From contig JACSYO010000570.1 in NCBI GenBank assembly GCA_016806645.1, forward strand, positions 2,416,501 to 2,480,500: DNA of 64,000 nt. The letters are read 5' to 3'. The DNA is from Ophiodon elongatus. Its lineage: Eukaryota; Chordata; Actinopteri; Perciformes; Hexagrammidae. Shown here piece by piece: positions 38,301-50,215 of this stretch (within the stretch, counting starts at the first letter, position 1; the number at the start of each line of letters is the position of its first letter). The notes under the pieces were generated by a model, which was given only the letters and a program-made list of their open reading frames with translations, made no database searches and was not told the DNA's origin. The position numbers were made by a program, and so were the translations under genes.

Positions 38301-38701
38301 TGTGTGTTAAAACATATATTTAGCTTCTGTGCTTGTGTACGTACGGCCTGTACATCTCTTCCAGTGCTCGTTGCCCACAGTGAGGATTTCCTTCACCCCG
38401 TCATCCATGGCTTTGGTGAACCTGCTGAACTGCTCACATTTCTGCTCCCTGTGGACGAGGGGCACATTTGACATACATTAAACCATACGTGGCATACAGT
38501 CAGCCACACAATTAATGTTGGAGCCTTTTTGAGTCTTTTAGTTTTGAGTAAAGTTTGATGAAACTCACACTTCCACCGGATCCAGGTCCGCAGCGTCAGG
38601 CTCTATCGTGGAGAAGACCATCACTCCCACTGTCTCGTCCTTCTCTGCTTTTCTCTTCCCCATCTTCCAGTCCTGTACCAATAAATAATTTTATTAAGCA
38701 C

Positions 38702-38733
<32 letters not shown>

Positions 38734-41700
38734 TAATTTTAAGTCCTCTAGGAAGGAAGGGAGAAGGGAGAACAACTGGAGGAGAAATAGCCCACCTTCT
38801 CATCCTTGTAGGTGAGGAAAATCTGGAATACATCACTGGTGGAAACAACGGGGTGCCTGCACATCCGGGTCATCCAGCCCTGCAACCGCTCCATACGCAT
38901 CTTAATAAACTCTTCCTCAAATCGCCCTGGAATAGAGGGGAGGCGGTGCACAGAAAAGATTATATATTCATGCTATCTTCGGCAACGTTCATCTTTTTTG
39001 TGTCTTGGTCACACTTACCCGTCACCTGCTTGTCTGGTAAAGACGGGATGGGGATGGCTGACCCAAATTTGTCTAGAAGCCTCTCATACAGCCAATCAAA
39101 GTGCTTGTATCTGTGATTGACTGGTCGGTTTGTGGTCTGCAAACCAAGAACATATAATTACAGAAACTGTAGTCATATAAACTGGAGGCAAACGTTTCTC
39201 ATTATTCTAACCATATTTATCTTACTGAATGTGACATGAAAATGATTTGATGGTACTGGATACTTACGTTGGGTGTGATTTGGTACTCGATGTAGCTCTT
39301 AAGGCCGTACATCTTTGAGCCTTTCTTGGGATCAGCCACCACACAGTCAAGCTGAGCTTCTGGGTAAGACCACACCGGACCAACTTCTCCTACCTGAGCA
39401 TGAAACACGAGGTTTAGAAACCTGCTACTTTGCATTTTATGGCACGCAAACAATTTGCATGGATATTTAGATATAACCTACATAGATTGGTAACCTCTCT
39501 TTGGTCTTAGCGAGCTGCTTGCATAAGAGGTAGAGCTCTGGACCAGGCTTGGAGAACCCAGGAAACCTGCACAAAGAGAAGTTTAGAAATGAACCACGAT
39601 GTTGTACAAAGAATTTTGGGAGTGACAGTTACATTCCTGAAAGAACTAAACTAATCTCTTAAAGAAATATTTCAGCTAAAGCACAACAGCTCAATCCTAT
39701 TACAAAGCATTTGTAGTAGTTTAAATCCCAATATTTCTATTTTCAGATGCTGTGATGTGCTGTATTGTACCTAGTTATTGACAACAATTTTAGAACCATC
39801 CACACTGTTCTGCTTCTTAGTTTTTCAATAAAACTCAGGAATCCAAAGCCTCATGTCTTTCTCTACTAAGTCTTACTTGTTGAGGGAGATTTTCATTGAA
39901 GGCGCATGAGCTCCTCCCCTCTGAATCCCGCCGCCCTCTCCAGATTCTGACTCGGCATAACCTCCACTGGACTTCATGTCATCCCACTCATCATCCCACT
40001 CATCATCCTCCGCTCCTGAGAACAGATACATGCACACATGGTTGTGTTTTAGGCACAGAGAGTACAAATTCTGTGTTCAACAACCTACTGTAAAACGTAT
40101 AAATGTGAAGGAACTGAAAATGTATAGCTGCTGCGGAAGATTAAATGATACAAACAGCAACTTCTGCTCTATTAAATCAATGAACCACCAGCAGGGGGAC
40201 AGACATTAAAAGGATCAACTGTTAATCAAACCAATTCTTAATCTTCTTTATTGATCGCTGTTGTGGTGGATAGAACGACAACTACGTGTCGCAGCAAGAG
40301 TCTGAATAATATTGTCTAAAGTAGATGAAATGCTGGAATACCTTAGTCCAATTAAAGTTATTTACTTTTATTAATAATAAGTGGAAAAATACTGCTTAGC
40401 CTTACTCTGTGGTGCCAAAAATTAGATAAGAAAGAGAATTTTCCCGAGGTAACGGATGCAGTTGCACCAGTTTGAGAGCATGCAGCAGTCGCCTATTAGT
40501 GATCAGAGAAATTGCATTTCTGGAATGACATGCATTGTCATCAAGAGTATTAGCATATACACAACATTGCCGCCCTTACTGGAAAAAATGAGTTGCAAAT
40601 ATTGCATTATGATCTTGTGATGTTCGGTTAAAAGTGTTCAAGGGTTCAAAAACAAAGCAGAGGTCATGCGCCCTGGTGTAGAATAATTTCTTGCATCTGC
40701 AAGTACAGCTAGGACAAATAAATAGCCAACGACTTGAACCTGGATCTAAATGGGAACCAATTCTCAATTTCTATCCCTAAAAACATGATACATAATTTGC
40801 ATTGCATGATTTTCTCAACAGTCTTGCACTTTAAAAATGACTACGTCTGCCTTAAAAAGCCAAAACACAATGATCATTGGTCAAAATTCAATCTGGTTTT
40901 CTGGCATTTTAATTCCAGAGAAAAAACCGTATGTTAAGTTTAAAACAAAACACTTTGAGTTAAAGCTAGCTACAGAGATAGCCACACCTAAAGCAATATG
41001 TAAAGGTGCGTTCACACCAAACACACCAAATTTTCGCGTCGGCGTCATTCGCGTGGTGTGTTCACACCAATTCGCGCCACGTTTGGTGTGAACGCACCTC
41101 AACAACTCTTTCCTACCCGTTTCCTGTAACTGAAGAATCTATTTAAATGATCCAACACGTTACTCAGTTTGTCACCCAACATAAACTGAAACAATCCTGC
41201 TAAAAAAATGACTAGCCTAGCTTAGCAAAGCCGTCTGTTACAAAGTCAAACTAGCCTAAAGGTGCGTTCACCCCAAACGCGGCGCGAATTTTTCGCGCGA
41301 CCAGATTACATACAAAGTCAATGCACAGACGCGAAATGGTTGCGAAAAAGCAAATTTTCGACGGGCGAAAATCGGGCGAACCGCGCGGTGCGAAATCGCA
41401 CGAACTCGGCGAATCACACTCTAAACCTCCTTTTCTCAACTTCATCCTGTCTTTAGTGACTGCTCTTCATCTTCTGTAGGACAAACATGCTGTGAGATGG
41501 AACTCAAACTCATTATGAAACTCATCATCAAACACTACCAACCGCAACAAAAGTCTGTCAAACATTTCAACGTTGTCACATTGTTCATTTTGACTTCACG
41601 AATACGCCGCATGTATCAGAGGTACAATTTAATCCAGTGATACGCAATTTCAGAGGTCAGTCACATCTGACACTTTACCACGTCACAATTAAGTTAATAG

Positions 41701-44083
41701 TGTTAATACCAAGATACAAACTGAATGCTGCACACACACATGCTTTTAAAACTTTACATAACTTCCTAAAACTATTTACTGGTATTCATTGCCAGTCCAC
41801 ACACACACACTCACAAAACTTTGGAAAACGCTTCCACCAGGCAATGCATGGGATACCTGTGTAATCGATAAGGTAAGGATACGGGTAGATGTCTTTAGCC
41901 AGAGGGAAAGAAAGGAAAATTCTGTTAATTCTTCTCCATGACATTTATTCCCCCAGTTCTGTTTTTACAATAACAACTAGAGAATTAAAAAGTAATTTGT
42001 CCTTCTGAGTCATAAGTGAGGATAACTTTTCCACAGTCTGCAGAAACAGAGTCATGACCTGATTGTCCTGTCTCTGTGGAGGGACTGGCTAGAGACAGAA
42101 AACTGAGCAGAACCACATCTGGGAGTTAAAGTCACTGCACATCTTTAAAGAAATGGATGAAATAGTATTTGCAAATAATAAACACTGGGTCAAACTAACT
42201 GGAGTTCCAGATTAGAGGGTTGCTGTGTATTCTCAAGGTATTTTACTTAGTATGAGGTTAGGTTTAAGGACAGGAAACAGTTCTCTGTCCTGAGTAACCT
42301 GCAAACCTATAACAGTGTGTGTGACCATCCAATGCCTGAATGCAATCACAATGTAGAGGTGTAATCTCTGTTTTTAGCGCCACTATTTAATTTGTCTGGA
42401 TCATTAAGTCTGTTACTTCAGAAATCTTAGAGTCAAATACACTTAAATTACTCTTTTAAACATTTGACAGGAGACAAATATAATATTTTGAAAAGAAAGC
42501 AGAAGCACTCTAAAATGACATGTGAAGGGTAGTCTTTAATTCCCGATTTAAATTATGAGGCTTTGAATAACAGTAGTGAGTAGTGCAAGTAAAACTAGAA
42601 GAATTTATAAATAGCACAAGGCCATAGGCAGTTTTACTGTACTGACACATACTGTGTTTCTAATATCAGGCCACCATGGTTGCTAACTGAGAAGCTGTTC
42701 TTACCTGGGCCTTGGTAAGCCTGAGGGTGGCCCTGGGATACGGAGCTCCAGGGGTCAGCGGCACTCTTCCCAGTCTGGGTGCCCTCTGGATTGGACGCCC
42801 AGTTATTGTTGGCGCCCCCTGAGGGGTCCGTGTTCCACACCGACCAGGGATCATTACCGTTACTAGCCTGGAGCAGACGGAGAGAGGAAATGTGAGAGGG
42901 ACGAAAGATGACAGATGAAGTATGGAGAGGAGCGAGACAGCACAGAGTCCAGTCCAGTCTGGAGTCGGTTTCATGAGAAGCCGACACTAGTCTTTTAACA
43001 ACATGCTTTTTCAAAAACACACGATACGGACTTAACAGGGAATTTGTTCAGAGTGTAGTTTGTAAATGCTGCTGAACACATGCAGTAACAACAAATGTAA
43101 AAATATTACAAAATGCTGCATATGTAAAAAACATTTGCCCACAATATGAATATATGCACACTCACACAAAAACACCACTATCCTCATGTCTTTACAGTAC
43201 TTACGAGATAAAAATGCAACTGCATGCCGTGCTTGCAAGGCCGACATACTCTAAACCGCTATGAAAACATGTAGGCATAGACATGCAATAGAGTGTATGT
43301 GTGCCTCTTGTTGGTTGCAGTTAGCCTAATTCTAACCAAGTAATGAGCTGCCTGAACACAGAACTAGTGCAGGGTCACTTAAACCACCACGTAATGCACA
43401 GACATACAGAACAATTGCTGCAATGACAAATGAACACAGCAGTGCAGTGACGACCAACACACCAGATTTAGCGGCACCGTCACTGTACATAAGTAGATAA
43501 CATTTTATACAACAGTCAAAATGGCATTGAAATCATTTTGAAGCTTGTTCGTGAGATTCTGATTATCATAGAGTAAATGTTTGTGTTCCTGTCTGATGAT
43601 TCGTCAGGGGGAATGATTAGTCAATGATATATGAAATATGTGATCTTTAAGCTTTTAAAGTTCCGCTGTAGTGCTGATTCATACAATTGAGATAAAGGCC
43701 GTGGGAGTCGATTGGTGACATGCGAGTGTGCATGTGTGCACTATAGTACAAGGAGTAAGGAGAGTGTGAGATCATGCTCTTTGCAGGCAGTACGAGTAGG
43801 TGGGGGAATTTGCCAAAGCAGACCAATGAAAGAAGTGGGGTATGGGGCAGAGAGCGGGTGAGGGAGCAGGACTTGGTTTCATCCACCACCCCTATGTGGC
43901 GGTTACCTCATCGGGGGACGAAAGGTAGGGGGAAACTGGGGTGTCGGGGGTGTCCGGCTGGGGACTTAAGCCCCCAGCATCCACCTTGAGGGGAGAAGAA
44001 GGTGACATCATCACAAAGCGCCAGCAGTGGCGGTTTACACTCAGCATGGGATGAGTTAAAGTGATGCTGGATATGGATGAGTT

Positions 44084-44165
<82 letters not shown>

Positions 44166-47162
44166 TGGGGGAAAATAGAACGAGAGAAAGAGCATGAGGG
44201 ATAATGGTTGACACATTTCCTGCCCTGACTCAACCACTAACTGTGCCCAAATTTATACTGATCCAGCAGTATGCTCATACTTGTGGAACTTCCTCCCTGC
44301 TAAATACTAAAGATTTCACTGTGTGATTTCCTCTTGGTTCTATCTTACGAGAGCTAAAACCTGCGTTGGTTATAAATGACATGACCGTGATGAATATCTT
44401 CCACGGCAGCTGCTCTCACTTCTGCATCTCTGGAGATCACACATGCTACACGGATGTCAGTAAAGCTCTGTCATCACTCACTTCCGCTTTCTGATTGTTC
44501 TTCAACATCACCCCGTCACACATACTTTTGAGTGGATAAATGGGATCATGGCAGGTGCCCTGTGCATGGCAACGTTGTGGGTTTCAACGCTTACTTCTCC
44601 AGCACGGGTCTCAACTGCTGAGTTTAGAGCGGTTTAGGTTGCACATTAACCTACAACTCTGACTAAACGTCAGTAAGTAGCCAAAAAGCAGGCATTTGAT
44701 ATGCCACCAGTAATAATTTAATATACCCAAACCTTCATTAGGTGAGCGCATTACCTGGTGTTGTGCAGGTGGTGCTGCAGCAGGAGCGAAGGAATCAAAG
44801 ATGGACAGGTCTGGAGTTGCAACATGTCCTACACTTGGAGTAGGGGCTGCAGTTCCTGGGAATGATGGTAACTGCTTACCGAACTACAAATGAAAAGTTG
44901 AAAGACAGAGGGAGAAGCAGAAAACAGTCCCATTAGAACAATTCCAGAGATTCCAGTATGATTTAATGATTTTTAAAGATACATTCTTCTGTGGTAATGT
45001 GATCGTGTCTCCTTGGCATTCCCTGCCAAACTTTCTCCGTGTATCTAGATAACACTGGCTGGTGATACTTAGATGAACACATTTAAATCTGCTTTACCAC
45101 TTGTCAACGTGAAGATACCAAACTTAATTCTTATGGCTATTTTTGCAGTTCATCCTTTTCTTTCTGCAGATCTTATGTTTGCCAGTAGAGTGCACTGAGA
45201 CAGAACGTTGTTGCTTGAAAAACAGACTGTGTCCTGAGGTTTTTCCTTAGATGTTACATAAACAAGTGAAATTGTCATCAGTGGGGTTTTTTTATTATTT
45301 GGAAAAAATCTAAACAGTCTGGGGGCAGCTGGGGAAGTAACTTAAGGTCAGACAAACACACACATCCACATGAGCTTGTTCGCTATGTAAAGCGGTCAGA
45401 TAATAACACACACACACACACACACACATTGCAGAAGTGGTTTACAGTTTAGAGTGAGGCTAAGTTGTTAATAGACTGCAGAAACTTTACTTCTAATCAA
45501 ACTCTCTCTGTGTCTCTTTCTGAATGTCTTCAGAGTGAATCATATCCCCATGATGAGGTCAGAGTTACTGGACACACACACACACACACACGCAAAACCA
45601 CCCTAATCAGCAAAACCCTGAAGAAGGCACATCCTGTTGGGATTTTAGTGAACACCATGGTTCACAGTCAAGGGAGAAACAGATAGAGGCGTTGATAGGT
45701 TGAAATGTTAAATGGCTGAACTTTGTTTTAGTACATATTGTGCAGCATGACCTCAAAACATGATAGCAGATGGCTTTGCAGCTTTATTCTCTGTGGTTCA
45801 CCAACTCACACTAAGAGACTGTCTATCTTACCTCGATGTAGTCTTCTGGCACCAGTCCAACCTCCCCTCTGGAGTTCTGTGCTTCAATCCAGCCGCCTCC
45901 AATACTCTGAAATAGAGCAGGACCAAAACACAACATCTTAGCATGAACAGACTCGGGCCAGCAGAGAGTAGGTGTCTGCATCATATGCACACAAAAACCA
46001 GCCTACTGGGGGAAAACAAAAAACACATGAAAAGGAAATGTGATAAAACGCATTGCAGTAACCTGATTACTCTGAAATCCACATTTACATGCAGCTGATC
46101 AGTAATTCGATTTCTCCCCTCGTTCCAACACTATTTTTGGAGCATTTGGATGAGAGCAAAAGGACAGAGAGTGTAAAAATGAGAGAGCTAACCCTGTTTT
46201 CGATGCTGTGGAATTAGCTATCCACAAAAACAAACTCAGTCTCAGTCTAAGTCACAATATAAATCTTATCAATTTTGATGCAAGGACACATTGCTACAAG
46301 TTATGATGTTACCTTGAGCCCTGCTGCCACAGCAATTCATATTACAACTTATAGCAGTGTTACTGTAGCTGTGTTTCTCTTAATTTACTACTGCAATTAA
46401 GGACACTGGGTTTACCATTAACATGTTGTTCACGTAGGTGACAAAACCCAGGTTTCCCAAGTATCTGTAAACACACTGAGAGCTTCCCGGAAAAATTCCT
46501 CCAGTCAGTTTATTTAGACAAGAAAAAATAGAGACTGTTTTCCTGATACAGTAGGCCCCGATTGGCTGAAAAGCGACTTTGATTAGAAAACTATGTAGGT
46601 CGGCACACAGTGAGTGACCTTTGAACTGTCGACAGGCTGTAATGACATCATGTTTACTCTTTTTCCTTCCTCTGTACGTGTTTGTGACACTCCTTGTTTG
46701 TGTTCAGCCTGGGATCATGTGAGTTGGGCCTTTATGGGTCTGTTCGTTTGAGATAGCAATCTTGCAGAAAAAAAATCACATGAATACTATTTTCCGGCCA
46801 TAACACACACAACTATTATGGCTAACTAATACTTTAATTTTAGGCGGAAAATACCACTGCTTAAAAAAAGGACTGACTGAAAAACAATTTTGGGGATTTT
46901 TCCTCTTTCGGTGTTAGTGTTGGCAAACAATTAGGTCCAGATTCAGTCTTAATAATATAATGAGATAATGCAAAATTACATTAATCCAAATAGGATTTTT
47001 ACATGATTCAAACAAAACAGGAACCACCAACAAAAGCACAGATTAAAACTTCATGTAAACAAAAAGAAAACTAAATGCAGCAGATGGGTGCAGATGGGAT
47101 ATGTATACAAATATATATATATATATAAAAAAAATAAAAAAATAAAAAATAAATAATAAATA

Positions 47163-47200
<38 letters not shown>

Positions 47201-49186
47201 TGTATGCATGCATAGATACATACATACATACATACATACACACATATACACACACACACACAGTAAAGATTTACCTGATTGGTGATAGTAAGTGTCTCTC
47301 CTTCTTTCACTGTCAACTCGTTGTTTCCAGCCTCAGCAGAGAAGTCATATAAAACTTGTACCTGAACACAGTCAAGAAATAAATAATGAACAATTGATTT
47401 ATGAAGACAGCACATGAACATATATATCGGCATGTACACGCATATACCAACACACCCAATATCACCCTTTGGATCGTAACTCTTGTGGACTTAAATTAAG
47501 ATGCAGTGAAACAGGCCAAACTAGTTCTTCTGCGGACGTTATGCTGACTCTTAATTAGTCACTAGTATCAACCAAAAACAAGGCCAGAACCATCACGTTA
47601 CCTGATTCAGTTTAATACAGGAGCCTGCAGTTCTTCGCCCACTGACCCACATCTACATATCTGCCCTTCCCTTTTGGCCCCAGGGACACTCACACATGTC
47701 ACACACCTACACACACACGTCACACACTAACACCTACACGCAATAAAGAGAAGTAACAGTGTGAAAACTATTCTAAATATTACTTTGCTTTTCACAGTTG
47801 ACTTAATGGCGGCTGTTTAGGCTCAGTCCTCATTTTTCATATATTTGAGTATCCAAATACACTTGGATGGTCAGTGCCGAAGTCATGTGTTACCAAAACA
47901 GTTTCAATTTCATAGACTATCTAACTAACTTATTCATTAACCAGTGAGATGGAATTTTAGGCTAGTTAATCAGAGAGCTATTTTAGTGTTAGCCACCTCC
48001 CAGAAGTTAAGAAAACTGGATAATGTTTTTCAAACACGAACTACAAAAGAGAAGGAGTCTCAGACTCAGTTATCAATTATTATCTCGGAAAAGCACTTTT
48101 GTTTCTGTTTAGTCTACTTGGGTAAAGGATGATCTAGACACTCCTAGCTTGATGGCATGCTGTGTATTGCGATGTTATTTAAATTTGAAGTCCCCCACCA
48201 ATCAAAAAGGTGTTTTACGTATTGTTACTTCACTTGGATGTTTAGCCTTTGACAGTTTGACACTAAAAAGCTACTTTTACATGCAGCTGCAGATGAGGAA
48301 AGGTTTATCTGTCCTCACCTTAAATCTGACTTCAAACATGTGTACCAACAAGTACGCTTTCCTGACACAACAACTAGTTTGGAAACCAATCCTGGTTCAG
48401 TATACAACTTTAACAGTTGTGATGTGGAAGTGTAGTTTTCAGGGAAATAGGAAACATATTGTTGAAGCAGATCAATTTGTCAAATTAAGAATATTTGCAT
48501 ATTCATAAATTCTGGAGACTAGATTCTTATATTATATCTTTAATTTATATTGTTTGGACCACATATATATATAATCGAAATGACCCACCCACCTATTTCC
48601 TGTTATTTGAATAGTAAAACTCATACAGGCTGCTGTTAAGCCTACTATTAATACCAACAGTAACTATAATAAATGTATTAATAATACTTAAACTAACTGT
48701 ATTCTTTGTAATCTATGGTGAAAATTAACAATCAACCAATCATAGATAAGCACACTGAACAGAATAAACAGAGCCACACACACGCACGCACACACACACA
48801 TAGAACTACATTTCCCAGCATTCCCGGAGGTAGAAATGACCCGCACTGGAAAGGTAGTAAAATGTCACAAGACACTTTCTTAATGAGGCACATTTTCCAT
48901 GTACAGCAAGAAAACACATTTCCAGCATACAAATACGTCGTAAGCGCCCATTACACGCTTCTCGACCAGATTATTAAACAATTTTTGAGTCTTAATAAGA
49001 AGCTTATCGAGTGAAGTCTTCACTGTGAACCTAACGCGAGAAACTACAACTGTCTGAGCTTCTCCCGAGTCCACAGCCCGCCTTATTAGTAAAAATACAG
49101 CTGTCAGGGAACACAGAAGGAGACAATACACGAGGATCGACGTTAAGACAGCCGAGGAAAGTTGCCGGACTCACCTTTAGCGCCAT
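35372..49186 (-). CDS. snx9: Sorting nexin 9 (SH3-PX-BAR)
   Basis: Eighteen exons, all phase-matched, give 590 aa (human about 595): 49,186-49,175; 47,361-47,275; 45,906-45,832; 44,883-44,755; 42,867-42,705; 40,015-39,877; 39,566-39,482; 39,393-39,268; 39,136-39,019; 38,926-38,796; 38,672-38,569; 38,448-38,345; 38,161-38,084; 37,961-37,885; 36,517-36,428; 35,853-35,739; 35,652-35,561; 35,419-35,372. SNX9 drives membrane remodelling in clathrin-mediated endocytosis. Residues 1-62 form the SH3 domain (VLYDFSAEAGNNELTV, GLVPEDYIE). The low-complexity linker has the acidic run EDDEWDDEWDD. The PX domain carries NHRYKHFDWLYERL and IPIPSLPDKQVTGRFEEEF. A C-terminal BAR domain follows, ending LRQAHSQFTTM. 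The first exon encodes only MALK, as in the human gene's very short MATK start. Teleosts have two snx9 copies; I cannot say which this is. Confidence 0.96.
36730..37036. mobile_element. TTAA-bounded MITE in an snx9 intron
   Basis: The left end TTAAAGGAGCAGTGTATAGG and the right end CCTACACACTGTTCCTTTAA are imperfect inverted repeats of about 20 bp. Both outermost four bases are TTAA, which fits TTAA-targeting (piggyBac-like) insertion; the superfamily is inference. The interior (TTTAGTGGCATCTAATGGCG, GCATCCAACTGAATACCATT) matches a common fish MITE that I recall. It has no coding capacity. Confidence 0.7.
38702..38731. repeat. (AAT)n microsatellite
   Basis: About ten AAT units in the snx9 intron between the 38,672 and 38,796 exon edges. 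Confidence 0.9.
41004..41099. mobile_element. 96-bp palindromic MITE in an snx9 intron
   Basis: Perfect 19-bp inverted termini: AGGTGCGTTCACACCAAAC at 41,004-41,022 and its exact complement at 41,081-41,099. The CpG-rich interior also folds (TTCGCG steps). It has no coding capacity. Confidence 0.75.
41260..41415. mobile_element. Second, degenerate copy of the same MITE family
   Basis: Begins AGGTGCGTTCACCCCAAAC, one mismatch from the element about 160 bp to its left, and is followed by CGCGAATTTTTCGCGCG-type CpG-rich sequence. I could not find an intact right terminus, so the copy is truncated or diverged. The right boundary is approximate. Confidence 0.55.
43907..43984 (-). CDS. snx9: Candidate alternative cassette exon of snx9 (26 codons)
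   Basis: On the minus strand a strong acceptor (TTCTTCTCCCCTCAAG) precedes 78 bases, followed by a GTAACC donor. The block is GC-rich inside an AT-rich intron and is open in the gene's frame. It begins VDAGGLSPQPDTPDTPVSPY and continues LSSPDE. Both ends are phase 0, as is the flanking junction (44,755|42,867), so inclusion or skipping keeps the frame. It would extend the low-complexity linker with five proline-directed Ser/Thr sites. I do not recall a counterpart in human SNX9. Confidence 0.55.
44083..44163. repeat. (GT)n-(GA)n microsatellite
   Basis: A short GT run is followed by about 68 bp of pure GA. On the transcribed (minus) strand of snx9 it is a CU-rich tract about 110 nt upstream of the candidate cassette exon. 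Confidence 0.95.
47110..47263. repeat. Compound (TA)n / (TACA)n / (CA)n microsatellite
   Basis: TA runs at 47,110-47,126 and 47,163-47,196, then ATGCATGC steps, five TACA units and a CA run ending 11 bases before the SH3 exon donor at 47,274. Tyr-Ile-rich frames across it are artefacts. Confidence 0.9.
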
Positions 49187-49500
49187 TGTCGAAGTATTGA
49201 TCAATCATTACAAAACACAGGCCCTGCGGTTTTCAGGATTTCCAGTCCTCAGCTGGACATTTCCCCCCGCTGCTTTGCGACCAAACGCGGAGACAAAACG
49301 GTAACTCCACCCGGTGAAGAGCGGCCGCGCCACGCACTTTAACACATTACTCAAAAGAATAATATAGAAAGTGTGTCGCTTAAAACGTAACAAAAATAAT
49401 TAAACCCTGCAAAGGAGACGGAAGGAATTGTGAAGTTAGTTCAGTGGGACTGCAAGTTAGAGCCGCGCAGAGCTGCTGACAGTACGGAGGGAGTGACCTG
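49187..49500 (-). promoter_or_regulatory. Likely snx9 5' UTR and promoter region
   Basis: CpG density rises sharply here (GCGGCCGCGCC at about 49,321, CCGCGAGAAACCGG at about 49,502) compared with the surrounding AT-rich DNA. No TATA box is seen. Its position immediately upstream of the start codon suggests a CpG-type promoter. The start site is not determined. Confidence 0.45.
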
Positions 49501-49646
49501 CACCGCGAGAAACCGGAAAGGTAGTTTCGGTCCGACATGGCCCTCCAAGACATGACTCTTCATTCAAAAAATAAAATGGGCCAACGGCTAATTTAAAGTT
49601 AAATGTCTTAAAGTTACATGTATATAACAAATAAAACATATATATA

Positions 49647-49699
49647 TAACTACTTTCAACGTCCATTATATATATATGGAATTTCAACGTCAACGTCCA

Positions 49700-49774
<75 letters not shown>

Positions 49775-49792
49775 CTTTATCACCTCCACCAT

Positions 49793-49823
<31 letters not shown>

Positions 49824-49994
49824 GTATATGTATATATATTTATATATATATATATATATAAATATACATATATATATATACATATATATATATACCATTA
49901 TATATATATGTGTATATATATATATATGTGTGTATATATATATATATATACCATTATATATATATATATGTGTATATATATATATACCATTATA

Positions 49995-50028
<34 letters not shown>

Positions 50029-50064
50029 CCATTATATATATATGTATATATATGTATACATACC

Positions 50065-50140
<76 letters not shown>

Positions 50141-50143
50141 CCA

Positions 50144-50192
<49 letters not shown>

Positions 50193-50210
50193 GGATGTTG
50201 AAAATAGTTA
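49647..50210. repeat. TA-rich array flanked by 20-bp inverted arms
   Basis: The left arm TAACTACTTTCAACGTCCAT (49,647-49,666) and the right arm ATGGATGTTGAAAATAGTTA (50,191-50,210) are complementary at 18 of 20 positions. Between them lie about 520 bp of TATA, interrupted at least seven times by a CCATTATA-type unit (first at about 49,798, last at about 50,139). The whole block is close to one long palindrome. The 199- and 146-codon frames across it are Ile-Tyr artefacts. Confidence 0.85.
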
Positions 50211-50215
50211 TTGTT

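Noticed and set aside
38341..38350. Possible GC-AG splice donor at the 38,345 exon end of snx9
   Set aside because: An ordinary GTACGT donor four bases on gives the family sequence RCTGPLPKEY in frame, so no unusual donor is needed.
48149..48508. 119-codon frame in snx9 intron 1
   Set aside because: A faint resemblance of one phrase (KGVLRIVTSL) to Bel/Pao retroelement text is too weak and lacks the expected neighbouring motifs.
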